A stretch of 47,682 nt of DNA from NCBI GenBank assembly GCA_024698885.1, contig JAILQQ010000063.1:1-47682 (forward strand), in the 5' to 3' direction. How positions within the stretch are numbered: position 1 is the first letter of the stretch; every line of letters starts with the position of its first letter. This DNA comes from Lachnospiraceae bacterium. GTDB lineage: Bacteria > Bacillota > Clostridia > Lachnospirales > Lachnospiraceae. Shown here piece by piece: positions 26,407 to 34,468 of the stretch. Position numbers and translations under genes: made by a program. Under the pieces are notes generated by a model. The model saw only the letters and a program-made list of their open reading frames with translations. It did not search any database and was not told the DNA's origin.

Positions 26407-27033
26407 TCAGTCGAGCATTCTCTTTGCTTCTCCCAGGAATGACAAATACAGGAAATACTGGATCACCATCATCGCGGAGCCGATGATCTCTAAAATCGCG
26501 GCCAGGGTTCCTTCCATAACAAAGCTTCCCAGAACGGTAGCTAAGATCGAGCAGCCGAATGCGATAAAGATCAGCAGCTTAATGCGTTTGCCCTTCTCAA
26601 TGATCAGCATATTCCCAAGCTTCCTGCCCAGAATGATAACGGCGGATATGACATAGAGCGAAATGATCACCGAAACGATCGAATCAAAGCCTCTGGCGAT
26701 ATCCTGTACAACATCCACCGGAACAGCCGTAAGGATGCCCGCAATGATACCGGCAATGGCAAATTTGTAAGCCGTCCCGAACTTCTCCTCATCCTTTGAC
26801 GCCGTCTTCAGCCCGGTCAGATTCATGATAAACGAAACAATGAGTAACAGTCCCCCCACCAGGGCAACCACCAAAGCCCCCGAACCGACGGACGCAAGAG
26901 CTTCCTCTTCCTCTTCAGCCGCTGAAGCCAGGGCTACGATACCCCCTATCAGCAGGGCGATCGTGCCGATAATTGCCATGATCTCGGCAGTATAGATCCT
27001 TTTTACTCCATGATACGCGTTTTTGAATTTCAT
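26407..27033 (-). CDS. Polytopic membrane protein of unknown function
   Basis: The 208-residue protein has about six hydrophobic helices (first at IMAIIGTIALLIGGIVALA) and an acidic EEEEE loop after the first. No family was recognised. An AAAGGAGG site precedes the ATG, and the CTGCGCC half-element lies between it and the upstream channel gene. It starts 37 nt after the MscS-type gene and is probably in the same transcript. Confidence 0.7.
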   Translation of the reverse strand: MKFKNAYHGVKRIYTAEIMAIIGTIALLIGGIVALASAAEEEEEALASVGSGALVVALVGGLLLIVSFIMNLTGLKTASKDEEKFGTAYKFAIAGIIAGILTAVPVDVVQDIARGFDSIVSVIISLYVISAVIILGRKLGNMLIIEKGKRIKLLIFIAFGCSILATVLGSFVMEGTLAAILEIIGSAMMVIQYFLYLSFLGEAKRMLD

Positions 27034-27047
27034 ATAGTCCTCCTTTT

Positions 27048-27062
27048 CTGCGCCGATCTGCT
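27048..27062 (-). repeat. Half copy of the CTGCGCC leader element
   Basis: CTGCGCCGATCTGCT lies directly upstream of the AAAGGAGG site of the 208-residue membrane protein gene. Only the conserved end is left. Confidence 0.55.
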
Positions 27063-27070
27063 AAACTTTT

Positions 27071-28798
27071 TTATGGTTCCGTGGAATCCTTTGCCTCATG
27101 CACAACGATCTGATTGAACGGGATCTCCACGTTACGGCGGTCGAAGATGATCTTGAGCTCGCGGTTAAGGGCCCTGGTAGCAGGAAATCTTGAAGTGCGC
27201 TCCACAAACATAACGATCAATATCATGACGCTGCTGTCCTCGAAGGAACTGACACCGTCGCATCTTGGGGCCTTTACCAGACCGGGGATCCGGTCATTCC
27301 CGATCAAAGGCAGTTCTTCCGCAAGGATAGCCTCAATCTCCGGAATATCAGCATCATAGGAAATCGGCATTTTCACCGCAATGCGGATCACATCCTCGCA
27401 GTTGATGATGTCGCGCATGGATGAGTTGTTGAAGATCTTTATGTCGGTATCCTTTTTTACCTTGGTCGTACGAAGTCCGATCTCCGTAACCGTACCTGAC
27501 CAGCTGCCTACATTAATGTAATCACCCACCTTATAGGTACTCTCAAAAATGATGAAAAATCCCGCCAGAATATCGCTGACCATGTCCTTTGCGCCCAAGC
27601 TGATCATTAACGACAGGATTCCGGCCGACGCAAGCAGCGTCTGCGTGTTCACGCCAAACTGTGCCAGCCCGTAATATACAAAGATGATCACACAGATATA
27701 TTTCATGGCGTTTTTCAGAAGAAGGCATACCGTCTCAACCCGCATATCAGAAGCCCGCGCGATGTGATACAGGATCAGGTCGAGTAAAACCGACACGACA
27801 TACATGGCGCACAGCAGGAAAATACAGGCCGTAAACGCAAAGATATTCACCCCCTTCTCCCACTTTCCGGAGATCACATAGGCGAGATTATTCAGATTTC
27901 CAATGCCGGAATCACTGTTCCATCCCACATAAAGAGTCGGCAGCAGAATAAACAGGCAAAGCAGAAGCAGCAGACGGTAGACGATCCGCACGATGCGCAT
28001 TTCCGGCGTCTGATTCGCGCCGAGCACGGTATTGACCTGCCAGCGTTCCTCAAAGCCCCTTTTGTTCCTCGCTCTGGTCCGTTCCAGAAAACTGGATATG
28101 ATACTCTCCGCCTTAACCTCTTCTTCCTCATCATCGATATTGGCAAACTCAAGATCCCGGTCGGGATCCGCCTCACCGGAAGGAACGGCATCGAGCACAT
28201 CCTTCTGATACCGAAACAGCGTCATCAGCGTAATGATACACAAAATGATCGCCGCCGCCAGGGCAAGCTTGCAGGAACTGGTAAACGCCCCTTTATTGCT
28301 GCTTTTACGCATGATGGGTACCAGGTACTGATCCTCGGAGGCGCTGACCCCGGCATAATAAGTCAGGTCGTTGATCTCGATAAAACCGCTGAAATTCTGC
28401 TCAAGGTTCTCCTTGGAAAGTCCCAGCTCATCTACGCTTTCGCCTACATATCCAAGGCCCGTAGTGGCAGAGACCGTCAGCGTTTCCTTATCGATAGCGA
28501 TCGCATAATCGGGAAGTCCGATGATCAGATTGTTTAAGACCGTATCTATGGTAAGCGCGTCTAAGAGCTCATCGCGCAGCGTCGGATCCACGCCGATCAT
28601 CACAAAGCCGTCACACAGATCCTCTTCGTTGCGCATGCTCACGCCGATATACTGGATGTATTCATGATATCTTTCATCCTTCATCGGCGGCTCGATCACG
28701 ATATCCGCACCCTCTAACAGTACATGGAACTCATAAAGCGGATCCCCCGGTTGATTTCCCACCTTCAGATGGTCATAATTTGAGTTGGTGACGATCAC
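27071..28798 (-). CDS. Sensor-MscS mechanosensitive channel, C-terminal part of a frameshifted gene
   Basis: The 575-residue frame starts at a GTG with no ribosome binding site, in the middle of an extracellular sensor domain. It then has a membrane helix, an acidic cytoplasmic stretch, further helices and the MscS pore and beta-domain: LLASAGILSLMISLGAKDMVSD, VGDYINVGSWSGTVTEIGLRTT, FNNSSMRDIIN. MscS channels open under membrane tension. Dropping one A from the A5 run at 28829-28833 (minus strand) joins this frame to the upstream one, reading NVKYLFLFDEEGKVIVTN. Confidence 0.85.
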   Translation of the reverse strand: MIVTNSNYDHLKVGNQPGDPLYEFHVLLEGADIVIEPPMKDERYHEYIQYIGVSMRNEEDLCDGFVMIGVDPTLRDELLDALTIDTVLNNLIIGLPDYAIAIDKETLTVSATTGLGYVGESVDELGLSKENLEQNFSGFIEINDLTYYAGVSASEDQYLVPIMRKSSNKGAFTSSCKLALAAAIILCIITLMTLFRYQKDVLDAVPSGEADPDRDLEFANIDDEEEEVKAESIISSFLERTRARNKRGFEERWQVNTVLGANQTPEMRIVRIVYRLLLLLCLFILLPTLYVGWNSDSGIGNLNNLAYVISGKWEKGVNIFAFTACIFLLCAMYVVSVLLDLILYHIARASDMRVETVCLLLKNAMKYICVIIFVYYGLAQFGVNTQTLLASAGILSLMISLGAKDMVSDILAGFFIIFESTYKVGDYINVGSWSGTVTEIGLRTTKVKKDTDIKIFNNSSMRDIINCEDVIRIAVKMPISYDADIPEIEAILAEELPLIGNDRIPGLVKAPRCDGVSSFEDSSVMILIVMFVERTSRFPATRALNRELKIIFDRRNVEIPFNQIVVHEAKDSTEP

Positions 28799-28808
28799 TT
28801 TTCCTTCT

Positions 28809-29864
28809 TCATCGAACAGGAAGAGGTATTTTTACGTTCAGATAGTCCGCATAGATCTGCATAGCGGCCCGGTTGGGAGGCTGAATTTCTTCATCAGGAG
28901 GCGCGTCCTTGCTCCGGCCCTTTATGATCAGGGAAGCTAACCGGCACTGAACCTCATAAAATGAGTCCATCCACTCCCCTAACAGCTCGCTCTGCTTTTC
29001 ATAGGTATTCAGTGTCTCTACCGCCACCTCGGCGTGGTGCGTCATGGTCTTCAGTTCGTCAGCCACACCGTTCAGTGACTGGAAATACCAGGAGATCGCG
29101 AAGGTGATCAGGCAGACGATCAGGGAATAGGACACTAACTTGTTCCGAAGCGACCTGGCCGTCTCGCAGCGTTCATCCAGTATAAGACTGATCCATCTGA
29201 TGAGCAGCCAGATCAGCAGAAAGAGGATCACCGTGGCGATGATCGCGCTCGAAAAGAACGAAAGCAGTTCATACAGGGAGATGCCGCAGATGATATAATA
29301 GTCTTCATATTCTATCAGGCAGCCATACAATGACTGACTCATATAGGCGTCAAAGTCGGCAAAGCTGCTGATATCATTTTCTACGGTACTTTTGAGGTCA
29401 AAAAAATTAAATTCGGTGTCCAGGTCCTCCGGCTTCGTCCCGGACGTAACGGATTTCAGATCCAGTACATTGTCCGCAGAAAGCGGATCGTCCGGAACCA
29501 GCTGAATGCCGATCAGGTCCTCATCCGGATGTGCTAGCACCGTCATGGTATCCTTTGATAAAACCACGACCGAGCCGTCCCGGCCCACCTTCAGTTTGGT
29601 CACCCGGTCCATCCAGGACAGCGTCGCGCTGACAAACATTTCGAGCTTTGCCTCGGTATCCGGGATATAATAATCCTCTTCGTCCAGAAGGCCGTCGGCG
29701 GACATCCTGTCCCAGCTGTTCTTCATCTGATCACAGACCTTGCGAAGAGCCGCTTCGCTTTCCTCAAGCTGCGGGATGATCTGCGCGACCTGGATCACAG
29801 CCCTGCGGATCTGCGGCATGAGGCGTTCCTTATAGTTGGCCTTGTAAATACCGAAATTTTTCAC
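28809..29864 (-). CDS. Sensor-MscS channel gene, middle part (dCACHE-like sensor)
   Basis: This 351-residue frame carries an extracellular sensor of dCACHE type (AKLEMFVSATLSWMD, GRDGSVVVLSKDTMTVLAHP, DYYIICGISLYELLSFF), two membrane helices (about 205-230 and 247-263), a coiled stretch and the start of a second sensor domain. It ends at a TGA created by a +1 shift in an A5 run. Its GTG start overlaps the previous stop by GTGA, and it lacks its own N-terminal membrane anchor, which is encoded in the upstream frame. Together the three frames would make a protein of about 975 residues. Confidence 0.75.
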   Translation of the reverse strand: MKNFGIYKANYKERLMPQIRRAVIQVAQIIPQLEESEAALRKVCDQMKNSWDRMSADGLLDEEDYYIPDTEAKLEMFVSATLSWMDRVTKLKVGRDGSVVVLSKDTMTVLAHPDEDLIGIQLVPDDPLSADNVLDLKSVTSGTKPEDLDTEFNFFDLKSTVENDISSFADFDAYMSQSLYGCLIEYEDYYIICGISLYELLSFFSSAIIATVILFLLIWLLIRWISLILDERCETARSLRNKLVSYSLIVCLITFAISWYFQSLNGVADELKTMTHHAEVAVETLNTYEKQSELLGEWMDSFYEVQCRLASLIIKGRSKDAPPDEEIQPPNRAAMQIYADYLNVKIPLPVR

Positions 29865-30001
29865 GAGTACAACAAAAAGGACACGACAAGGACGATATAC
29901 AGCAAATCCTTCCGCAGGCGAATGCCGTGCCTGTATTTCTTCTGCTCCGGGGTTGCCGGAGCGTCTGATCTCTTTTTTCTGCTCTTAATCCTTTTGAACA
30001 T
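29861..30001 (-). CDS. Sensor-MscS channel gene, N-terminal anchor part
   Basis: From an ATG at 30001, after AAGGAG, a 46-residue frame encodes a basic cytoplasmic tail and a membrane helix (DLLYIVLVVSFLLYS). If the T5 run in TCCTTTTTG had six T, it would read VVSFFVVLVKNFGIYK and run straight into the middle part. It is most likely the true N-terminus of the sensor-channel gene. Confidence 0.6.
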   Translation of the reverse strand: MFKRIKSRKKRSDAPATPEQKKYRHGIRLRKDLLYIVLVVSFLLYS

Positions 30002-30018
30002 CCGCCCTGAATCTCCTT

Positions 30019-30106
30019 AACTGCGCCGATTTGCTTGCAAATCGTGCGCTTAGGCACGAACCTGTTCGTGCCCAAGCGCACGATCCGCAAGCGGATCGGC
30101 ACAGTT
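30019..30106 (-). repeat. Gap-free cloverleaf leader element (fullest copy)
   Basis: An outer stem (30019-30027 with 30098-30106, 8 of 9 pairs) encloses three hairpins with no unpaired base between them. Arm one is 30028-30043 (GATTTGC/GCAAATC), arm two 30044-30061 with 30064-30081 (18 bp, one mismatch), and arm three 30082-30097 (GATCCGC/GCGGATC). On the minus strand it ends immediately before the ribosome binding site of the sensor-channel gene. Partial copies occur at 17711, 22746, 25719, 27048 and 40066. It is not a tRNA: arm lengths and invariant bases do not fit. Confidence 0.85.
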
Positions 30107-30108
30107 CA

Positions 30109-30127
30109 GGGGGCGCAATGCGCCCCC
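30109..30127. terminator. GC-rich hairpin beside the cloverleaf
   Basis: GGGGGCGC and GCGCCCCC are joined by AAT. It lies just after the S41 peptidase gene on the minus strand and may end its transcript, though no T run follows. Confidence 0.45.
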
Positions 30128-30143
30128 GTCATCTCATATCATC

Positions 30144-31931
30144 TTACTTTCCCATCAGCTCGTTTACATAGCCTGTCATGTATTCCCTGTCAAAGAGAAG
30201 CGCGGGATTTGTAATGAAGAAGTCCGGCTCAGCGCCCTGATCGATATCATAGAAGCTGCCGTTCTTCATATATGCCAGATGCTTCATGCCGGACATCTGG
30301 AACAGGCAGCCGTCGGCACTGGTCATGTGATGAACGACGCAGGCGCCGCCGCCGGATTGCTGGCCAATCAGAGTCACTCTTCTTGAATTCTTAAAGACGC
30401 TGGGTACCAGGTTTCCGCAGGAGAAGCTTCTGTCCGATATCAGGCAGAACAGATTATAATCCTTCAGAGAGTCTTTTTCGTCAAACTGGCGATCCAGATT
30501 CAGATCCACCTTAAAGTTTTCGGATACAAGAGCACCGCTCAGTGGATTCATCATGGTGATGGAGCCGTCGCCAAGGAACGCGCCGATCACAAAGGCCGCG
30601 GCATCTGCCATGCCTCCGCCGTTGTTGGAAAGATCCAGAACCACGTTTTCAACGGGGCTGTCCTCCCTGGTGATCTGATCATACGCATAAAGCATCAGAC
30701 CGACGGTATCTGCCGCGATATAATCCTCCGGCTTCTCTCCTCCGTAATAATCGATATCCGCGTATACAAAATCGTCAAAGGTAATATATGCCGTATTTCC
30801 AACCTCTTCATAGGGCACAAAGCCATCCGGATAAAACTTTTCCCTTGCTTCCGTGTATCTCACTTTCTCGTCCAAGCTCTGCAGGGACGTGGGTCCGGGA
30901 TTTCGTGTGATCTCTTCCTCCATCATGTAGGAACGGTTCGTCATACCGCTGTGCTTATCATCAAAATAAATGAACATCAGATCGGCAAGTGCCTGACCCG
31001 CCACTTGCGGATCCTTGCTCATCATCGGAACGATCAGTCCCGTTTCCTTGAAGAGCAGATCAAAATCCGTGATCCTGTGTTCTTCCTTTAAGCCGTAAAG
31101 CGCGTCCATGGCAAAGCAAAGCTCTTTATAGTTAAAATCGATCAGGGCATCGCTTCTCTCCTTCGGCGCATCCTCGATATAGTACTGATCCTCCAGCGGT
31201 TCTATCAGACCGCCGCCGACAAGGCATACGCATTCCCCATTATACAGGGTATTGCAGGAATACTGTGAAAAAATGATATCGCTGACCAGCTGAAGCGGAA
31301 GATAATATTCTCCGTCCTGGCTGATCAGATCGATGCCGTATTCTCCGGGCCGTAAGGTAACCATATCCCCATACCGTTCATAGGAGGTATCGTTTAAACT
31401 GAAGTACTCCGGTTCTCCGGCATCATTAAAGCCGGTAACGGTGATCACATCCATAAGGGGCTGTGCTTCCTCCTCTTTGAGGAAAGCATCATAATCCATA
31501 AATGTAAGGGTATCCTCGGCAAAATCAATGACCATGGGATAGCCTGACTCTCTGGTCATCGTGACCGTTTCCCCGTCCTTCTCTATGGTCAGATCCGCGG
31601 CAGGATGTCCCAGACCCGTTAACAGCATGACATACATATCCCGGAAGACATCCACGGAAACATAGGGAATATCCTCCGCTCCGTCCATAAAGGCCAGCTC
31701 ATACTCGTTTACATCCTCGGCATCCCCGAAATACAGGGTCGTCGTCTTCTTTTCTACCTGATGGGTATGCTCCTCAACCTTCGTTTCATACCCCCCAGAA
31801 GCGATCCGTTCGTCGATCCGCTCGTTAAGCATCTGTTCGGCTTCCGCAAGCTCTGCCTCCGAACATCCGGCCAGAAGAAGCATACTGCCCGCTAACAGTG
31901 CGGAAACCACCTTCATAAAACGTCTTTTCAT
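30144..31931 (-). CDS. S41-family peptidase-like lipoprotein
   Basis: The 595-residue protein has a lipoprotein signal ending LLLAGC (Cys23), a long N-terminal region, and a C-terminal tail-specific-protease-like domain: VVLDLSNNGGGMADAA followed by ISDRSFSCGNLVPS (the Ser in the S-C-G-N motif is the likely nucleophile) and VTLIGQQSGGGACVV. Family members cleave proteins outside the membrane. A PDZ domain is not obvious. It is 29 nt downstream of the C11 peptidase gene, so the two exported peptidases are probably made together. Confidence 0.85.
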   Translation of the reverse strand: MKRRFMKVVSALLAGSMLLLAGCSEAELAEAEQMLNERIDERIASGGYETKVEEHTHQVEKKTTTLYFGDAEDVNEYELAFMDGAEDIPYVSVDVFRDMYVMLLTGLGHPAADLTIEKDGETVTMTRESGYPMVIDFAEDTLTFMDYDAFLKEEEAQPLMDVITVTGFNDAGEPEYFSLNDTSYERYGDMVTLRPGEYGIDLISQDGEYYLPLQLVSDIIFSQYSCNTLYNGECVCLVGGGLIEPLEDQYYIEDAPKERSDALIDFNYKELCFAMDALYGLKEEHRITDFDLLFKETGLIVPMMSKDPQVAGQALADLMFIYFDDKHSGMTNRSYMMEEEITRNPGPTSLQSLDEKVRYTEAREKFYPDGFVPYEEVGNTAYITFDDFVYADIDYYGGEKPEDYIAADTVGLMLYAYDQITREDSPVENVVLDLSNNGGGMADAAAFVIGAFLGDGSITMMNPLSGALVSENFKVDLNLDRQFDEKDSLKDYNLFCLISDRSFSCGNLVPSVFKNSRRVTLIGQQSGGGACVVHHMTSADGCLFQMSGMKHLAYMKNGSFYDIDQGAEPDFFITNPALLFDREYMTGYVNELMGK

Positions 31932-31960
31932 TTCTCTCTCCTTTCAAGTGCGAGTATTTC

Positions 31961-34225
31961 TTAATATCCTCTTAAGTACCTGAGAATGTATTTACTGTAC
32001 TGAAAAACCTTTCCGGCTATATCATCTGCGCTCGCGGCAGCATCCTCTGCCCCGGCGCCATCGGCTTCCTCAGCTGCCTCAGTGCCGGCAGCATCCGCGT
32101 CTGCTGTATCAGCGGCATCCGCGTCCTCAGCTGCTTCCACCGCTTCCTCCTCGGGCGCCGCTTCAAATGCTGCTTTCTCCCCGTCCCAGGTGATATAGAC
32201 AAACTCGGAATTATACTTTCTGCCAAGCATATCCGTGATCGAATAGCGGAGTCTGTACTGTCCTTCAGGAAGCACCTTTTCCTCGACCGCAAGATCGAGG
32301 TCCACGGTGATCGGATCGTAAAATCTCACATCCGCTTCCTTCTTGTAAAAGTCACTGAATACAGGCTTTGCGATCAGCAGATCCAGGCCGATGATCTCCT
32401 CCATGGAAAAAGTATTGCGGTCGGCAAGTCCCGTGGAGGAATCATAGCCGTCCCAGAGACCCTCCAGCTCATATTCCACTACATGTTCTTCCGGCTCTTC
32501 CGAAGGAGCGGCGTCATCTCCTTCTTCATCCGCGTAATCCATGCTCTCCGGGTACTCGGCGAGGATCCTGAGCTTCTTGAGCCTGTCCTCACTGAACTCC
32601 GGGGCAAGAACCGATGCCTGCATTAACACTGTGTGTCCTGTCACGTCCTTTGTGGTCACATGCAGGAACTGGTCTTTAATAGCCGGCCATTTCCCGGTGA
32701 AGTCCGCCGCAAACGCAAGCGAGCCGTCGTCTTTTTGCTCGATCAGATTGACGTCCTCACTCTCGCCAAGGGTCTGCCATTCCTCATGCTGGTCGTCATA
32801 ACGCTGCAGCTCGTAGCGGATATCGCCTCCGCTTTCGATGCCGGAATAAATATTGAGCGTTTCACGATCCGTACCTTCCGCGATATCGATATCATACTTT
32901 ACTGTGTAAAGTTCAGGCCGAAGCTGCGGGATCTCCCCGGCAACCTCCACAGCCCATTCCGGTGCGTCCCACCTAAGGCTTACCGCATCCAGGAAAGCCA
33001 TCTGCCAGGGATTCTTACAGGTACGGGCAAAGCGGTCAAGCTTACCCACATCGCCGTTATAGCTGATAAACGCGGACAACCCATGGGAATATGGATGATA
33101 AGCGCCGCGGACGTCAGCTACGACCGCTTCGTCCACCGCATTTTCCAGGTTCAGGACGGCTTCCTTCGAAATGCCACCTTTAAGTCCCCTGCGGGCCATA
33201 TCATAAATATCCCACATCTCTGTCTCTTCATAACGATCCGTGGTGCTGACAGCTTCCAGATACTTTCCGAATGCCTTCGGATCCGGGATCAGTCCGACAA
33301 CTTCCTTCATATAGTCGTTAAAAGCTTCTGCCACATCATCGACCTTGCTCAGATCGATCACGGAAAAGGTCAGGCCTTTCAGGTAGCCGGTATAAGTTTG
33401 CTCCGCATACATGAGCTCCGTCGCATCCACGATGTTCTTGCCGAGGCGCTTAGGCCCGCATTCCGGCTCATCATACAGATCCTGCAGCCATTCCTCATAA
33501 TTGCTTCCGAGTCCCGGCAGGACTTCTTCCGAAGCAAGCAGATAATCCGCATAAGGCGCTACAGCCTGGGCTGTCTCTATGCTTGCCATCAGACAGGTAT
33601 CTGTCATGAAGAGGTCAAAATGGACGCCGCCGTTTTTCAGGGCGCGCTCGAGTCCCTCCACGCTCATGATCGCCTGGTCGTGCAGTTCATCCATGATCAG
33701 TCCTCTGGCGCTGCCGCAGCCGTGATCCCATACGATCAGGAGATTCTTCTCTGCCGGATAGTTCTCCGCGCCAAAACGGATAAAATCAGAGAGCGTGGTA
33801 TGCTTTGCCATGCTGGCATTTTCCAGCTCCTCCACAAGAGTAAAACCATCCTTGCCATAGCTCCAGCGCTGAAGCTTGTCCTCGTCGATATCGATACCGA
33901 CCGTTTCCTCTGCGTTCCACGCTTTCGTGCCGCCGGTCTGGATCACTACATTGACGTTGCTGTCAGGCACGGTCTTGGAGATCATCTCTAAGTTTGCCGT
34001 AGCCATCGCGCCATCGGACTCAAGGTCCGTACCGCACAGATAGATCATCACGGTCCACATGGCCTTATCGCCGGGTGCCGTTTCCGCGTTCTCTTCTTCG
34101 GCAGCCGTTTCTTCTGTCAGCGCCGGTGTTTCTGCTGTTTCATCCTCCGCATATACCAAGACCGTATAGCTGCAAAGCATACACGTAAGCAATGCGAAGC
34201 ATATCCATTTTGAAAGCTTTTTCAT
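31961..34225 (-). CDS. Clostripain-like C11 cysteine peptidase, secreted
   Basis: From the ATG at 34225 (GAGAGGAGG site) the protein has 754 residues with a signal peptide (to about VYAEDE). The caspase-like C11 core shows MWTVMIYLCGTDLES, the catalytic His168 in WDHGCGS and Cys211 in MTDTCLMAS. A long beta-rich region and an acidic Ala/Asp/Glu linker follow, then a short C-terminus (QYSKYILRYLRGY). C11 enzymes cleave after Arg or Lys. An alternative in-frame ATG at 34288 also has a good ribosome binding site but would bury the signal peptide. The upstream promoter has a G8 tract in its spacer. Confidence 0.9.
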   Translation of the reverse strand: MKKLSKWICFALLTCMLCSYTVLVYAEDETAETPALTEETAAEEENAETAPGDKAMWTVMIYLCGTDLESDGAMATANLEMISKTVPDSNVNVVIQTGGTKAWNAEETVGIDIDEDKLQRWSYGKDGFTLVEELENASMAKHTTLSDFIRFGAENYPAEKNLLIVWDHGCGSARGLIMDELHDQAIMSVEGLERALKNGGVHFDLFMTDTCLMASIETAQAVAPYADYLLASEEVLPGLGSNYEEWLQDLYDEPECGPKRLGKNIVDATELMYAEQTYTGYLKGLTFSVIDLSKVDDVAEAFNDYMKEVVGLIPDPKAFGKYLEAVSTTDRYEETEMWDIYDMARRGLKGGISKEAVLNLENAVDEAVVADVRGAYHPYSHGLSAFISYNGDVGKLDRFARTCKNPWQMAFLDAVSLRWDAPEWAVEVAGEIPQLRPELYTVKYDIDIAEGTDRETLNIYSGIESGGDIRYELQRYDDQHEEWQTLGESEDVNLIEQKDDGSLAFAADFTGKWPAIKDQFLHVTTKDVTGHTVLMQASVLAPEFSEDRLKKLRILAEYPESMDYADEEGDDAAPSEEPEEHVVEYELEGLWDGYDSSTGLADRNTFSMEEIIGLDLLIAKPVFSDFYKKEADVRFYDPITVDLDLAVEEKVLPEGQYRLRYSITDMLGRKYNSEFVYITWDGEKAAFEAAPEEEAVEAAEDADAADTADADAAGTEAAEEADGAGAEDAAASADDIAGKVFQYSKYILRYLRGY

Positions 34226-34289
34226 GTTATTCCTCCTCTCATCTGCTTTCGTTGACATGATGACCGGATGAAAAGATGTGATCTTCATA

Positions 34290-34358
34290 CCTTAGCCTCC
34301 CTTTGATTGTTTTTTAAGCATAAAATCGCCAGAAAGAGGCTGCCCCCTTCCTGACGAT
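34290..34358 (-). other. Possible 22-codon leader ORF in the C11 peptidase leader
   Basis: A minus-strand ATG after AGAGGTAA opens a 22-codon frame (MRSSGRGQPLSGDF...) that spans the hairpin at 34326-34357 and stops just before the alternative peptidase start. It could be a leader peptide or chance. Confidence 0.25.
34326..34357 (-). terminator. Terminator or attenuator hairpin upstream of the C11 gene
   Basis: On the minus strand TCGTCAGGAAGG pairs imperfectly with CCTCTTTCTGGCGA and is followed by TTTTAT. It lies after the GGDEF-EAL stop but also downstream of the C11 promoter, so it can end the upstream transcript and attenuate the C11 transcript. Confidence 0.55.
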
Positions 34359-34419
34359 CTCATTTACCTCTATTATTTCTAAAATGTATAAACGGCATTC
34401 CGGCATGACTCATGGAAGT

Positions 34420-34451
34420 ATTATATCATGCCCCCCCCATGGACATGTCAA
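34420..34451 (-). promoter_or_regulatory. C11 peptidase promoter with G8 tract in a 20-nt spacer
   Basis: Minus strand -35 TTGACA (34446-34451) and -10 TATAAT (34420-34425), both perfect, with TGA before the -10. The spacer is 20 nt and contains eight G in a row (34431-34438 on the plus strand as C). Loss of three G would give the ideal 17 nt. Confidence 0.75.
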
Positions 34452-34468
34452 GCAGACAAAAGGACGGG

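Noticed and set aside
30019-30106. Cloverleaf as a tRNA gene
   Set aside because: Arm lengths are wrong, the arms have no conserved D-, anticodon- or T-loop bases, there is no CCA-type end, and partial copies with different arms exist.
32633-33991. Long plus-strand frame of 452 codons
   Set aside because: It lies wholly antisense to the clostripain-like gene, which has signal peptide, catalytic motifs and a ribosome binding site.
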